A DNA stretch of 59,341 nt from an uncultured Gammaproteobacteria bacterium (GTDB lineage: Bacteria > Pseudomonadota > Gammaproteobacteria > Pseudomonadales > Porticoccaceae). The DNA is taken from the NCBI GenBank assembly GCA_913060555.1, contig CAJXRS010000003.1, forward strand, positions 1 to 59,341. The letters are read 5' to 3'. A program made the translations under genes and the position numbers. Shown in pieces: positions 1-11,582 of the stretch. Under the pieces are notes generated by a model that searched no databases, was not told the origin of the DNA, and worked only from the letters and a program-made list of their open reading frames with translations. Position 1 is the first letter of the stretch; each line of letters starts with the position of its first letter.

Positions 1-1
1 C

Positions 2-283
2 CGCATGACCAAACAGCGCCGTGACGCCATCGCCCAGTATGAGGCGGCCGCGCGCGAAGAGCTGGCGGAACGCGAGCGCGCCGAGATCGCAGTGATTGCC
101 GAATTTCTGCCCGAACCCCTGCGCGAAGCCGAAATCGACACCCTGATCGCCGCGGCGATCGCCGACAGCGGCGCCACCTCGGCCCGGGACATGGGCAAGG
201 TCATGGCGCTGCTCAAACCGCGTCTGCAGGGCCGCGCCGACCTGGGCGCGGTCAGTGGCCGCGTCAAGGCCCGGCTGGGCTGA
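2..283 (+). CDS. yqeY: GatB/YqeY domain protein, 5'-truncated at contig edge
   Basis: The visible 93 or so residues are the C-terminal two thirds of a YqeY-type protein (family length about 148 aa). The segments EFLPEPL and DMGKVMALLKPRLQGRADLGAVS are typical of the tRNA amidotransferase GatB-related YqeY tail. The reading frame is open to the first base, so the true start lies outside the window, and the ATG at 5 is an internal Met. It sits directly upstream of dnaG, the usual rpsU-yqeY-dnaG-rpoD macromolecular synthesis order in gammaproteobacteria. The biochemical role of YqeY is not firmly established; a link to tRNA-dependent amidation is by homology only. Confidence 0.9.
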   Translation, partial: RMTKQRRDAIAQYEAAAREELAERERAEIAVIAEFLPEPLREAEIDTLIAAAIADSGATSARDMGKVMALLKPRLQGRADLGAVSGRVKARLG

Positions 284-341
284 CACCCCCCGCGCGAAAG
301 GGGCACTCGCCACCACCGACCCCGGATGCAATACTTTCGGC

Positions 342-2216
342 ATGACCGGCCGCATCCCCCAATCCTTCATCGACGACCTGCTCGACCGCACGGATATCGT
401 CGACCTGATCGGCGAACGTCTGGAACTGCGCCGCGCCGGCAGCAACCACAAGGCACGCTGCCCCTTTCACGACGAAAAGACGCCCTCCTTCTCGGTCAAC
501 GGCGACCGCCAGTTCTACTACTGCTTCGGCTGTAACGCCGGCGGCAACGCCATCGGCTTCCTGATGGCCTACGACCACCTGGATTTCGTCGCCGCGGTCC
601 GCTATCTGGCCGACCGCGCCGGCCTGGAGATCCCCCGCGAAGCGACACCGGCGGAGGACCGCGACGCGCCGCTGCTCGCGATTCTGCAGCGGGCCCAGGA
701 GTTCTTCCGCAGCCAGCTGAGCGATCATCCCGCAGCGCCGACCGCCACCGCCTATCTCCGCCGCCGGGGAGTAAGCGCCGAGATCGCGGCGGAATACGGC
801 GTCGGATTTGCGCCGCCCGGTTGGGACAACCTGCTCAAGGCGCTCGCCGCCGACGGCGAATCCGCGGTCGTCAGCCAGCTGGTCACCGCGGGCCTGGCAG
901 TGGCGCGGGAATCCGGCAGCGGCCACTACGACCGCTTCCGCCACCGGCTGATGTTCCCGATCCAGGATCTCCGCGGCCGGATTGTGGGTTTCGGTGGCCG
1001 GGTGCTGGGCGACGACCAGCCCAAGTACCTGAACTCGCCGGAAACCCCGGTGTTCCACAAGGGCCGGGAGCTTTATGGCCTCTACGCAGCGCGCCGACAC
1101 CTGCGCGACGATACGCCCGCGCTGGTCGTCGAAGGCTACATGGACGTACTCGCGCTGGCCCAGTTCGGCTTCCGCAACGCAGTTGCCACCCTGGGCACGG
1201 CCCTGACCGAGGAACATCTGCACAAGCTGTTCCGACATACCGGTGAGCTGGTATTCAGCTTCGACGGCGATGCCGCCGGCCGCCGCGCGGCGCGGCGCGC
1301 GCTGGAGGTCTGCCTGCCGGCGCTGCGCGACGGGCGCACGGCGCGCTTCCTGTTTCTGCCCGAGGGGGAGGACCCGGATACCCTGGTACGCAAGCTGGGC
1401 CCCGAGGCGTTCCGCGACCGCATCGATACCGCGCTGCCGCTGTCGGAATTTCTCTTCGAGATCGCCGCCGCAGACCTGGATCTGGGCCTGCCGGACCACC
1501 GCGCCCGCTTCTGTCAGCGCGCCATGCCGCTCATCCAGCGGCTGCCGGAAGGCGTACTCAAGCACCTCCTGGTGGGGGAGCTGGCCGACCGCACCGGTCT
1601 GCCTCGGGAGACGCTCGGACAACTGGAACGCCGTCCGGATGCGCGCCCGACCGAGCCCTCCATGCGCCCGCAACCGGCCGGGCCGGAGCTGCGCCGCACC
1701 CAGGCGGCGCCCCGGCGAGGCGCGCGGACCCCCTTGGCACACCATCTGCTGGCACTGCTTTTGCACGATCCCGCCATCGGCGAGCCGCTGGCGGAAGATA
1801 TCGCCCGCCTCCAGGCGGACAACCCGGATCTGGAACTGCTGCACAAGGTGCACCGCGTGCTCCTGGACAACCCCGGCTACAGTCTGGTGCATTTGCTGAG
1901 CTACTGGCACGGCATGCACGGCGCCGGCGAACGCGACCTGCTGGCGCGGATCGCCGCCAGTGACCTCCTGCACGCAGCGCCGACCGCGCACCGCGACCGG
2001 TTGGCGGAGGCCCGCGGCATCCTGGCCCGGCTGAGCGAAGCCCAGGAGCGCGAGCGCCCGCCAGGAGTGCGCCTGCGCGCGCTTTTGGCACGCGCCGAAC
2101 TCGCCGCCGAAGACCGCGCACGGGTGCGTGCGCTGATTCTCGAACTTTCCCGCAGCGACCCGAAAGACCCAGCCATTCAAGAAGCAAAACAAAGGGTTGC
2201 CGATGGCCTACAATGA
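342..2216 (+). CDS. dnaG: DNA primase
   Basis: This is a 624-residue primase that makes RNA primers at the replication fork with DnaB helicase. The N-terminal CHC2 zinc finger is seen as C40, H43, C61 and C64. The Toprim catalytic core follows, with VVEGYMD (Glu plus Asp) and the SFDGDAAG metal-binding motif. The C-terminal third, after a Pro/Arg-rich linker near residue 430, is the helicase-binding domain. The start ATG at 342 gives MTGRIPQSFIDDLL, the usual primase N-terminus; an in-frame upstream start at 255 overlaps yqeY and adds non-homologous residues. It lies between yqeY and rpoD. Confidence 0.97.
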   Translation: MTGRIPQSFIDDLLDRTDIVDLIGERLELRRAGSNHKARCPFHDEKTPSFSVNGDRQFYYCFGCNAGGNAIGFLMAYDHLDFVAAVRYLADRAGLEIPREATPAEDRDAPLLAILQRAQEFFRSQLSDHPAAPTATAYLRRRGVSAEIAAEYGVGFAPPGWDNLLKALAADGESAVVSQLVTAGLAVARESGSGHYDRFRHRLMFPIQDLRGRIVGFGGRVLGDDQPKYLNSPETPVFHKGRELYGLYAARRHLRDDTPALVVEGYMDVLALAQFGFRNAVATLGTALTEEHLHKLFRHTGELVFSFDGDAAGRRAARRALEVCLPALRDGRTARFLFLPEGEDPDTLVRKLGPEAFRDRIDTALPLSEFLFEIAAADLDLGLPDHRARFCQRAMPLIQRLPEGVLKHLLVGELADRTGLPRETLGQLERRPDARPTEPSMRPQPAGPELRRTQAAPRRGARTPLAHHLLALLLHDPAIGEPLAEDIARLQADNPDLELLHKVHRVLLDNPGYSLVHLLSYWHGMHGAGERDLLARIAASDLLHAAPTAHRDRLAEARGILARLSEAQERERPPGVRLRALLARAELAAEDRARVRALILELSRSDPKDPAIQEAKQRVADGLQ

Positions 2217-2271
2217 CCGGCAAAGGCCATTGGGGGGTTGCAATCTGTGGCTTGCATCCCCATTAATTAGC

Positions 2272-2277
2272 TATAAT
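2272..2277 (+). promoter_or_regulatory. -10 box upstream of rpoD
   Basis: A perfect TATAAT lies 41 bases before the rpoD start, inside the 102-base gap after dnaG. The region is locally AT-rich (attaattagctataat). No good -35 hexamer sits at 16-18 bases; TTGCAT at 2252 is only 14 bases away. It may be an internal rpoD promoter within the dnaG-rpoD operon, as in other proteobacteria. Confidence 0.4.
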
Positions 2278-2318
2278 GGCCGGCTTGATTCCGCGTGCCT
2301 CCCAGCCAAGAGCGAGCA

Positions 2319-4181
<1,863 letters not shown>

Positions 4182-4205
4182 CGGTTCGCAACACAGTCTC
4201 TTACC

Positions 4206-4282
4206 GGGCCCATAGCTCAGTCGGTTAGAGCAGTCGACTCATAATCGATTGGTCCCAGGTTCGAGCCCTGGTGGGCCCACCA
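4206..4282 (+). tRNA. tRNA with CAU anticodon, probably tRNA-Ile2
   Basis: A 77-nt cloverleaf can be folded by eye: acceptor GGGCCCA pairs with TGGGCCC, D-arm AGCTCAGTCGGTTAGAGC, anticodon loop CTCATAA, T-arm with GGTTCGAGCC, and an encoded 3' ACCA. The anticodon is CAU. The acceptor stem has C4-G69 and C5-G68, which are known determinants for the lysidine synthetase TilS. That points to an AUA-reading tRNA-Ile2 rather than elongator tRNA-Met. The gene starts only 24 bases after rpoD, so it may be on the same transcript. The xfp stop codon on the other strand is only 16 bases beyond it. Confidence 0.9.
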
Positions 4283-4298
4283 AGCACCCCCCCACCGA

Positions 4299-6686
4299 TC
4301 ACCCCGACCAACGCCAGTTGTCGATCTCGGGCAGATCGCGGCCGTGGGCGCGAATGTAGCGGTTGTGCTCGCTCAACCGGTCGCGGCACCACTGCTTGAG
4401 ATAGGCGGAATCGCCCTGGCCGAAGGCCACCCGATCGACCACGTCCTCGACCAGGTGGAAGCGATCGAGGTCGTTGACCACCGCCATGTCGAAGGGCGTG
4501 CTGGTGGTGCCCTCCTCCTTGTAGCCGCGCACGTGCAGGTTGCCGTGGTTGGTGCGCCTGTAGGTCAGCCGATGGATCAGCCAAGGATAGCCGTGATAGG
4601 CGAAGATGATCGGCCGGTCACGGGTGAAGATGGCGTCGAAGTCTCGGTCGGACAGTCCGTGGGGATGTTCTTCCTGCGGCTGCAAGGTCATCAGGTCGAC
4701 CACATTGACCACCCGCACGCGCAGCTCCGGCCAGTGCTCGCGAAGGATACTGACCGCCGCCAGGACCTCCAGGGTGGGCACGTCACCGGCACAGGCCAGC
4801 ACCACATCGGGGCTGACGCCGCGGTCGTTACCCGCCCACTCCCAAATGCCGATCCCGGCCTCGCAGTGCTTGATGGCCGCGTCCATGTCAAGCCACTGCA
4901 GCTGGGGCTGCTTGCCGGCGACGACGATGTTGATCAGGTTGCGCGAGCGCAGGCAGCGGTCGGTGACCCACAGCAGGGTGTTGGCGTCGGGGGGCAGGTA
5001 GATGCGGATCACGTCGGCCTTCTTGTTGACCGCGTGATCGATGAAGCCCGGATCCTGGTGGGAAAAGCCATTGTGATCCTGGCGCCAGACGTGGGAGGTG
5101 AGCAGGTAGTTGAGTGAGGCGATGGGCCGCCGCCAGGGAATTTCCGCGCTCACCTTGAGCCACTTGGCGTGCTGGTTGAACATCGAATCCACGATATGGA
5201 TGAAGGCCTCGTAACAGGAAAACAACCCATGGCGGCCGGTGAGCAGGTAGCCCTCCAGCCAGCCCTGACAGGTGTGCTCGCTGAGGATCTCCATGACCCG
5301 GCCGTCGGCCGCCAGGTGATCTTCGGCATCCACATGGTCATCGGACTCGGCCATCCAGGCGCGCCCGGTGACCTCGAACAGGGCGCCGAGGCGGTTGGAG
5401 GCGGTCTCGTCCGGGCCCACCACCCGGAAGTTGCGGCTGTCGGCATTGGCGACCATGACGTCGCGCAGCAGCCCGCCCATGATCCTGGTGCTCTCCGCCA
5501 GCTGTGTCCCCGGCCGCTCCACGGGAAAGGCGTAGTCCTCGAAATGCGGCAGCCGCAGGTTGCGCAGCAGCAGGCCACCGTTGGTGTGGGGGTTGGACCC
5601 CAGGCGCCGGACGCCGGCCGGGGCCAGTTCGCGCAGGTCCGCGCGCAGGGCTCCGGCGGCGTCGAACAGCTCCTGCGGCCGGTAGCTCGCCAACCAGGAA
5701 CGCAGCAGCTCGAGATGGGCTGGGTTGTCGCGCACATCCGAGAAAGGCACCTGATGCGAACGCCAGTGTCCTTCCACCCGGCGCCCGTCGACCCGCTCGG
5801 GCCCGGTCCAGCCCTTGGGAGTGGCCAGCACGATCATCGGCCAGCGCGGCCGCGCCACCGTTCCCGCGCCCCGGGCTTCTCTCTGAATGACAGCGATCTC
5901 GTCGAGTACCGCATCCAGGGTGGCGGCCAACTCCTGATGCAGAATTTCAGGGTCGCTGCCGGCGACGAAATAGGGCCGATAACCGTAGCCACTCAGCAGC
6001 TGCTCCAATTCTTCGCGGGGAATGCGGGCGAGCACCGTGGGATTGGCGATCTTGTAGCCGTTCAGATGCAGCACCGGCAGCACCGCGCCATCGCGCGCCG
6101 GGTTGAGAAATTTGTTGGAGTGCCAGGCGGTGGCCAGCGGGCCGGTTTCGGCTTCGCCGTCGCCCACCACGCACACCGCGATCAGCTCCGGGTTGTCGAA
6201 CACGGCGCCGAAGGCGTGCGCCAGGGAATAGCCGAGCTCACCGCCCTCGTGAATCGAGCCCGGCACTTCGGGAGTGACGTGGCTGCCGATCCCTCCCGGG
6301 AAGGAAAACTGCCGGAACAGCTTGCGCAGGCCCGCCTCATCCTGGGTGATGTCCGGGTAACACTCGCTGTAGCTGCCCTCCAGGTAGGTGTTGGCGACCA
6401 GCGCCGGGCCGCCGTGCCCTGGGCCTGTGACCAGCAGCATGTCGAGATCCCGGGCGCGTATCACCCGGTTGAGATGGGCGTAGAGGAAATTGAGTCCGGG
6501 CGTGGTGCCCCAGTGGCCGAGCAGCCGCGGCTTGATGTGCTCGACCGCCAGGGCCTCGCGCAGCAGCGGATTGTCGAGCAGATAGATCTGTCCCACCGAA
6601 AGATAGTTCGCCGCCCGCCACCAGGCGTCGATAGCGGCGAGTTCGGCCGCTGGCAGCGGCCCTGTGCTCGCACTGGCATCCGACAT
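4299..6686 (-). CDS. xfp: Xylulose-5-phosphate/fructose-6-phosphate phosphoketolase
   Basis: This 795-residue thiamine-diphosphate enzyme cleaves xylulose 5-phosphate (and often fructose 6-phosphate) with phosphate to acetyl phosphate plus glyceraldehyde 3-phosphate (or erythrose 4-phosphate). Full family length is present. Typical segments are the N-terminal [27 protein letters not shown], the cofactor motif [19 protein letters not shown], and a C-terminal [19 protein letters not shown]. It is the last gene after ackA, which consumes its product acetyl phosphate. The 57-base gap before it contains a large palindrome. Whether it prefers xylulose 5-phosphate or accepts both substrates cannot be told from the sequence. 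Confidence 0.96.
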   Translation of the reverse strand: MSDASASTGPLPAAELAAIDAWWRAANYLSVGQIYLLDNPLLREALAVEHIKPRLLGHWGTTPGLNFLYAHLNRVIRARDLDMLLVTGPGHGGPALVANTYLEGSYSECYPDITQDEAGLRKLFRQFSFPGGIGSHVTPEVPGSIHEGGELGYSLAHAFGAVFDNPELIAVCVVGDGEAETGPLATAWHSNKFLNPARDGAVLPVLHLNGYKIANPTVLARIPREELEQLLSGYGYRPYFVAGSDPEILHQELAATLDAVLDEIAVIQREARGAGTVARPRWPMIVLATPKGWTGPERVDGRRVEGHWRSHQVPFSDVRDNPAHLELLRSWLASYRPQELFDAAGALRADLRELAPAGVRRLGSNPHTNGGLLLRNLRLPHFEDYAFPVERPGTQLAESTRIMGGLLRDVMVANADSRNFRVVGPDETASNRLGALFEVTGRAWMAESDDHVDAEDHLAADGRVMEILSEHTCQGWLEGYLLTGRHGLFSCYEAFIHIVDSMFNQHAKWLKVSAEIPWRRPIASLNYLLTSHVWRQDHNGFSHQDPGFIDHAVNKKADVIRIYLPPDANTLLWVTDRCLRSRNLINIVVAGKQPQLQWLDMDAAIKHCEAGIGIWEWAGNDRGVSPDVVLACAGDVPTLEVLAAVSILREHWPELRVRVVNVVDLMTLQPQEEHPHGLSDRDFDAIFTRDRPIIFAYHGYPWLIHRLTYRRTNHGNLHVRGYKEEGTTSTPFDMAVVNDLDRFHLVEDVVDRVAFGQGDSAYLKQWCRDRLSEHNRYIRAHGRDLPEIDNWRWSG

Positions 6687-6716
6687 CGGCGTTTTACCTC
6701 CCTTGTCGTGGATTGC

Positions 6717-6740
6717 GCTGGCCCTGGTACCAGGGCCAGC
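6717..6740 (-). repeat. 24-bp perfect palindrome between ackA and xfp
   Basis: The segment is self-complementary: a 10-bp stem GCTGGCCCTG closed by GTAC at the centre. It begins four bases after the ackA stop codon and ends 30 bases before the xfp start. No T-run follows on the minus strand, so it is not a canonical terminator. It could be an mRNA-stabilising or attenuating intercistronic hairpin, or a dyad operator. Confidence 0.7.
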
Positions 6741-6743
6741 TGT

Positions 6744-7940
6744 TCATTCCGGAGCTGAGGCGGCCTGGCCTTCCCCAGCCAGACAGTCGCTCACCTGGCG
6801 CGCGATTTCGGCCTCCTCGTCGGCGGCCATGGCCAGCACGGCGGTCCGCGAAAAGTCGGGGTCGTGCAGCGCGCCGATGCCGGCGGCGCCGTCCCAGCGC
6901 TCGGCGCCGAGCACGATGCCCAGGCCCTCCAGGCCGTGGAGGCACTGGCGCCGCAGTTCGGCGTCGTGCGCGCCAATGCCTCCGGTGAACACCAGGGCGT
7001 GGGCCCCGCCCAGCGCCGCGAGATAGGCACCTATGGTTTTCTTCACCCGGTAGGCGAACAGCTCGCGGGCGAAGGCCGCGGCGCTGTCGCCGGCCGCGGC
7101 GCGGCGGCGGATCTCGCGCATCTCGCTGCTGCCGCACAGCGCCTTGAGGCCGCTGTGGTGTTCCAACAGCTCCCGCACCTGCTGTGCGCTGCGCCCGGCT
7201 TCCTGCATCAGCAGCGGCAGCGCCGGGTCGAGATCGCCGCAGCGGGTGCCCATCACCAGACCTTCGAGTGGAGTGAAACCCATGCTGGTGTCGATACTGT
7301 GACCGCCGCGGATGGCTGCAGCGCTGGCGCCATTGCCCAGGTGCAGGGTGATCAGATCCACCTCCTCCAGGGGTCTGCGCAACCAGTCCGCCGCACGGCG
7401 CGCCGCGGCGCCGTGGGAGATGCCGTGAAAGCCATAGCGGCGCGGTGCTTCGTCACCGGCCAACTCGACCGGCGGCAGCGGATACCGATAGGCGAGCTCG
7501 GGCAGGTGATGGTGGAAAGCGGTGTCGAATACCGCGATCTGGGGCACCCCCGGGTAACGCGCCCCGGCTTCCTCGATCCCTTGCAGGTTGCGCGGATTAT
7601 GGTGGGGCGCAAGCGTCGCGAGGCGGGCGATGTGGGCGCGCACGCCAGCGTCGATGCGCACCGCCGCAGCGAAGCGCGTGCCGCCATGCACCACGCGGTG
7701 GCCGATGGCGGCCGGCATCGCGGCCTGCGCCGCCACTGCGTCGAAGGCCGCCGCCAGCGCGCCACGGTGGTCCACCATCCCGGCCGGCAGCTCACGCTCG
7801 CCGTCCTGGGTCCGCCAGCGGGGTTCATCCCCACCGATACCGTCCACCGTGCCGCTCAGCAGCACGGTTGTACCCCGCCGCAACTGATAGCGCACCGAGG
7901 AGCTGCCGCAATTGATCACCAGTATCTGGGGCTCAGCCAT
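6744..7940 (-). CDS. ackA: Acetate kinase
   Basis: This 398-residue enzyme transfers phosphate between acetyl phosphate and ADP, giving acetate and ATP. Family motifs are the N-terminal NCGSSSVRYQL, YGFHGISHG, HLGNGASAAAI and the SIDTSMGFTPLEGLVMGTRCGDLDP block of the active site. The ATG at 7940 gives the standard MAEPQILVINCGSSS start; the long open frame upstream of it is a shadow of glgA. The start overlaps the glgA stop by eight bases (ATGGCTGA), so the two are probably translationally coupled. With xfp downstream this completes a phosphoketolase-to-acetate route. Confidence 0.96.
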   Translation of the reverse strand: MAEPQILVINCGSSSVRYQLRRGTTVLLSGTVDGIGGDEPRWRTQDGERELPAGMVDHRGALAAAFDAVAAQAAMPAAIGHRVVHGGTRFAAAVRIDAGVRAHIARLATLAPHHNPRNLQGIEEAGARYPGVPQIAVFDTAFHHHLPELAYRYPLPPVELAGDEAPRRYGFHGISHGAAARRAADWLRRPLEEVDLITLHLGNGASAAAIRGGHSIDTSMGFTPLEGLVMGTRCGDLDPALPLLMQEAGRSAQQVRELLEHHSGLKALCGSSEMREIRRRAAAGDSAAAFARELFAYRVKKTIGAYLAALGGAHALVFTGGIGAHDAELRRQCLHGLEGLGIVLGAERWDGAAGIGALHDPDFSRTAVLAMAADEEAEIARQVSDCLAGEGQAASAPE

Positions 7941-9390
7941 GGCCGCCACCCGCCGCTGCCAGAGCGCGCCGGTACACCTCCAGGTAGGCCTCGGCGCTGC
8001 GCCGCCAGCCGAAATCCGCCGCCATGGCGTTGCGTTGCAGCGCATGCCAGGCGGCACGGTTGCGATACAGCGGCAAACCGCGTTCCAGGGCCGTGGCCAG
8101 GGCCTCGGCCTCCGGTGCATCGAACACCAGGCCGGTCCCGGCGGCCCCCGAGCCAGCCGCGAATACGTCCACCACGCTGTCGGCCAACCCACCGGTGCTG
8201 CGCACCACGGGTACCGTGCCATAGCGCTGGCTGTACATCTGGTTCAGCCCGCAGGGCTCGAAACGGGACGGCATCAGGAACAAATCGCCGCCCGCTTCCA
8301 GGCGATGGGCCAGTCCCTCGTCGTAGCCGATCCGCACTGCCACCCGCTCGGGCCAGGCGGCCGCCAGAGCCTCCAGTCGCCGCTCCCACTGGAGCTCGCC
8401 GCTGCCCAGCAACGCCCACTGCAGGGCGCGGTCGCTCCAGCGCTCGATCAACTCCGCGACCAGATCGACACCCTTCTGTTCCACCAGTCGGCTGATCATC
8501 ACCAGCAGCGGAATCCGACCCACGGCGGGCAGGCCCAGCTCAGCCTGTACGGCCGCCTTGTTGGCGCGCTTTCCGGCAGCGACCGTGGCACTGTCATAGC
8601 ACTGCCGCAGATAGGTGTCGGTGGCGGGGTTCCAAACCTCGGTGTCTATGCCGTTGAGGATACCGGTGAAATCCGCGGCACGATGGCGCAACAGACCGTC
8701 GAGCCCACAGCCGAACTCCGGCGTTTGCAGCTCCCGTGCATAGGTCGGACTCACGGTGGTGAGCTGGTCGGCGAACACCAGACCGGCCTTGAGAAAGGAA
8801 AAATCGCCATAGAACTCCAGGGCCTCCGGGCTCCACCAGGCTGCGGGCAACCCCAGGGCAGCGAACTGTGCGCGATCGAAGCGACCCAGAAACGACTGGT
8901 TGTGCACCGTGAACACGGTTGCCGGGCGGCTGCCTTCCAGGCTCAGGAGCGCGGGCACCAGACCGGTCTGCCAGTCATGGCAGTGCACCAGGTCGGGTCG
9001 CCACCCGAGGCCGGCGCGATCCCCGGCGATGGCGCACGAGGCGCGCGCAAAGCCGTGAAAGCGCTCGGCATTGTCCGGCCAGTCCCGGCCCCGGGTATCG
9101 CCATAGGGACCGCCGGGCCGGTCGAACCAGCGGGCGGCCTCGACCAGCACCACCGGCAGCCCGGTGCCGGGCAGCCGGCCGGGGATACACCCGACTCCCG
9201 GAAGTTCCTGGACCGGGATTTGCGGTCCGGCGGCCTCCAGGCCCGCCCGCGCACCCGGATAGGCCGGCAGCACCAGGCGGACATCGTGCCCCATCGCCGC
9301 CAGCTCCCGCGGCAGACTGGCACAGACATCGGCCAGGCCGCCGGTCTTGGCGAGCGGAAAGATCTCGGAGGCGACAAACAGAATTCGCAC
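7933..9390 (-). CDS. glgA: Glycogen synthase (ADP-glucose type, GT5)
   Basis: This 485-residue GT5 enzyme adds glucose from ADP-glucose to alpha-1,4-glucan. The N-terminal KTGGLADV motif binds ADP-glucose. The C-terminal Rossmann lobe carries ISRLVEQKGVDL, the PSRFEPCGLNQMYSQRYG motif with the conserved Glu, and the STGGLADSV segment. The start is a GTG at 9390 giving [12 protein letters not shown]. It overlaps the glgB stop by one base (TAGTG), which argues for translational coupling and against the longer open frame. Neighbours are glgB upstream and ackA downstream. Confidence 0.96.
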   Translation of the reverse strand: MRILFVASEIFPLAKTGGLADVCASLPRELAAMGHDVRLVLPAYPGARAGLEAAGPQIPVQELPGVGCIPGRLPGTGLPVVLVEAARWFDRPGGPYGDTRGRDWPDNAERFHGFARASCAIAGDRAGLGWRPDLVHCHDWQTGLVPALLSLEGSRPATVFTVHNQSFLGRFDRAQFAALGLPAAWWSPEALEFYGDFSFLKAGLVFADQLTTVSPTYARELQTPEFGCGLDGLLRHRAADFTGILNGIDTEVWNPATDTYLRQCYDSATVAAGKRANKAAVQAELGLPAVGRIPLLVMISRLVEQKGVDLVAELIERWSDRALQWALLGSGELQWERRLEALAAAWPERVAVRIGYDEGLAHRLEAGGDLFLMPSRFEPCGLNQMYSQRYGTVPVVRSTGGLADSVVDVFAAGSGAAGTGLVFDAPEAEALATALERGLPLYRNRAAWHALQRNAMAADFGWRRSAEAYLEVYRRALAAAGGGHG

Positions 9391-11582
9391 TAACCGGCCA
9401 CCTTTTCCAGCACCAGCCCGGCCAGTGGCGGCAGCGTCAGCTCCAGCGAATGGGGTCGGCCAGCAGCCGCCTGGGCGGCGCTCTCGATGTGCACGCCGTT
9501 GGTTATGTCGCTGCCCTCGTAGAAGGTGGAATCGGAATTCAGTATTTCCCGGTAGACGCCGGATTCCGGCACCCCGATGCGATAGCCATGGCGAACTACC
9601 GGGGTGAAATTGAGCACCACCACGACAAATCCGGCAGGGGCGCGGCGCAGGAAGGAGATCACCGACTGGCTGCTGTCGTTGCAGTCGATCCACTCGAAAC
9701 CCTCGCCCTCGAAGTCGTGCCAGTGGAGTGCCGGACGCGAGCGGTACAGGCGGTTGAGATCGCCGACCAGGCGCTGTATCCCCCGCTGACAGGGAAATTC
9801 CAGCAGCCGCCAGTCGAGCTCACCCTGGTGCGACCACTCGGCACCCTGGGCGAACTCCCCACCCATGAACAACAGTTTGCGCCCCGGGTGCGTGAACTGA
9901 TAGACGAACAGCAGGCGCAGGTTGGCGAATTTCTGCCAGGGATCGCCGGGCATCTTGTCGAACAGCGAGCGCTTGCCGTGAACCACTTCATCGTGGGAGA
10001 GCGGCAGAATGAAGTTTTCGTTGAAGGCGTAGAGCAGGCCAAAGGTCAGGTGGTCGTGGTGATAGCGCCGGTGTATCGGGTCTTCCTGGAAATACGCCAG
10101 GGTGTCGTTCATCCAGCCCATGTTCCATTTCATGCTGAAGCCCAGACCGCCGACATAGGTCGGGCGTGAGACCATGGGCCAGGAGGTCGACTCCTCGGCC
10201 ATGGTGAGCGCGCCGGGATGGCAGCCGTGCACCAGTTCGTTCAGCTCGCGCAGAAAGTCGATGGCCTCCAGGTTCTCCTTGCCGCCATGGCGGTTGGGAT
10301 ACCAGCCGCCGTGCTCGCGACCGTAATCGAGATAGAGCATGGATGCCACCGCATCCACCCGCAGGCCATCGACATGGCAGATGTCCAGCCAGAAGTGCGC
10401 GCTGGAGAAGAGAAAACTCCGCACTTCGTTGCGGCCATGGTTGAAGATCAGGGTTCCCCACTCGCGATGCTCGCCGCGGCACGGATCCTCGTGCTCGTAG
10501 AGCGCGCTGCCGTCGAAGCGGGCCAGGGCATGGGCGTCGCGCGGAAAGTGCCCGGGCACCCAGTCGAGTAGTACTCCGATATTCGCGGCGTGGCAGCGAT
10601 CGACCAACTCGCAGAAGTCGTCGAGGCAGCCCCAGCGGCTGGTGGGAGCGAAGTAACCGGTTCCCTGATAGCCCCAGGAGCCGTCGAAGGGATGCTCGCA
10701 GACGGGCATCAGCTCGATGTGCGTGAAGCCCAGTTCCAGCACGTAGGGAAGCAACTGGTCGGCCAGTTGCCGGTAGTTCAGGGGCGCGCCAGCGGCATCG
10801 CGGCGCCAGGAGCCCAGGTGCACCTCGAAGACGCTCATCGGCGCGTGCAGCCAGTCCTCGGCGGCACGCGCCCGCATCCACTCACCATCGCTCCAGGGGT
10901 GGGCTGGCGGCGCGGCGACCACGGCCGCGGTGCCGGGCGCGACTTCGAAGCGGCGCCCATAGGGATCGGTCTTGACCAGAACCGCACCACTGTCGCGGTT
11001 GCGGATCTCGTACTTGTACAGGGATCCGGGGCCCACGTCGGGTGCGAACAGCTCCCAGACACCGGTATCGCCGTGGCCCTGCATGGGCATGGTGCGGCCG
11101 TCCCAGCGATTGAAATCACCGACCACGGCGACCCGGGCGGCGTTGGGTGCCCAGACCGCAAAGCGGGTGCCGGCCACGCCGTCGACGACCTCCGGGTGTG
11201 CGCCCAGGAATCCGTGGGCCTCCCGGCTGCGCCCGGCGGCGAAGGCGGCCAGCGCGACGCCATCGATCCGCAGTCCGAAACTGTAGGGATCCATGAAGGC
11301 TCGCTGCTCGCCATCGATCTCTTCGACCAGGCGCGGATGTGGAGGCAGTGTCGCAGCCGCACCCCGCCACTCGAACACCGCTGTCGCGTCGGCCGGCCGC
11401 AGCGGCATCAAACCGGCCTCGGTGTCCAGCCATACCTGCGTCGCCGCGGGCCGCAGCACGCGCAACATGGCCCGGTCTTCCTGCCACCTGGGGCCGAGCA
11501 GGTCCATCGGGTTATGGGCGGACCCGGCGACCAGCCCGGACAGTTCTTGATCTGGATCAAAAAGGCCGCTGCCGGTGTTCAC
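9390..11582 (-). CDS. glgB: 1,4-alpha-glucan branching enzyme
   Basis: This 730-residue enzyme makes alpha-1,6 branches in glycogen, close to the usual 730 aa. An N-terminal branching-enzyme domain and CBM48 ([22 protein letters not shown]) precede a GH13 barrel. Catalytic segments are [16 protein letters not shown] (nucleophile Asp), MAEESTSW (acid/base Glu) and [21 protein letters not shown]. The GTG at 11582 is chosen because GGAGG lies four bases upstream (11587-11591); this trims about 70 non-homologous residues from the longest open frame. It is the first gene of the glgB-glgA-ackA-xfp run and is divergent from glgC. Confidence 0.95.
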   Translation of the reverse strand: MNTGSGLFDPDQELSGLVAGSAHNPMDLLGPRWQEDRAMLRVLRPAATQVWLDTEAGLMPLRPADATAVFEWRGAAATLPPHPRLVEEIDGEQRAFMDPYSFGLRIDGVALAAFAAGRSREAHGFLGAHPEVVDGVAGTRFAVWAPNAARVAVVGDFNRWDGRTMPMQGHGDTGVWELFAPDVGPGSLYKYEIRNRDSGAVLVKTDPYGRRFEVAPGTAAVVAAPPAHPWSDGEWMRARAAEDWLHAPMSVFEVHLGSWRRDAAGAPLNYRQLADQLLPYVLELGFTHIELMPVCEHPFDGSWGYQGTGYFAPTSRWGCLDDFCELVDRCHAANIGVLLDWVPGHFPRDAHALARFDGSALYEHEDPCRGEHREWGTLIFNHGRNEVRSFLFSSAHFWLDICHVDGLRVDAVASMLYLDYGREHGGWYPNRHGGKENLEAIDFLRELNELVHGCHPGALTMAEESTSWPMVSRPTYVGGLGFSMKWNMGWMNDTLAYFQEDPIHRRYHHDHLTFGLLYAFNENFILPLSHDEVVHGKRSLFDKMPGDPWQKFANLRLLFVYQFTHPGRKLLFMGGEFAQGAEWSHQGELDWRLLEFPCQRGIQRLVGDLNRLYRSRPALHWHDFEGEGFEWIDCNDSSQSVISFLRRAPAGFVVVVLNFTPVVRHGYRIGVPESGVYREILNSDSTFYEGSDITNGVHIESAAQAAAGRPHSLELTLPPLAGLVLEKVAG

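Noticed and set aside
264-2192. A 642-codon open frame antisense to dnaG (and similar long antisense frames opposite rpoD, xfp, glgB, sdhA, sucA and mscK-like).
   Set aside because: These are shadow frames caused by high GC and codon bias; translations are low-complexity or Arg/Gln/Ala-rich and match no family, while the opposite strand is an obvious conserved gene.
4206-4282. Calling the tRNA elongator tRNA-Met from its CAU anticodon.
   Set aside because: The acceptor stem pairs C4-G69 and C5-G68 fit the TilS substrate tRNA-Ile2 better than elongator Met, although only a genome-wide comparison would settle it.
7941-8222. A 94-residue N-terminal extension of acetate kinase.
   Set aside because: The extension lies within glgA in another frame and has no homology; the standard AckA start is at 7940.
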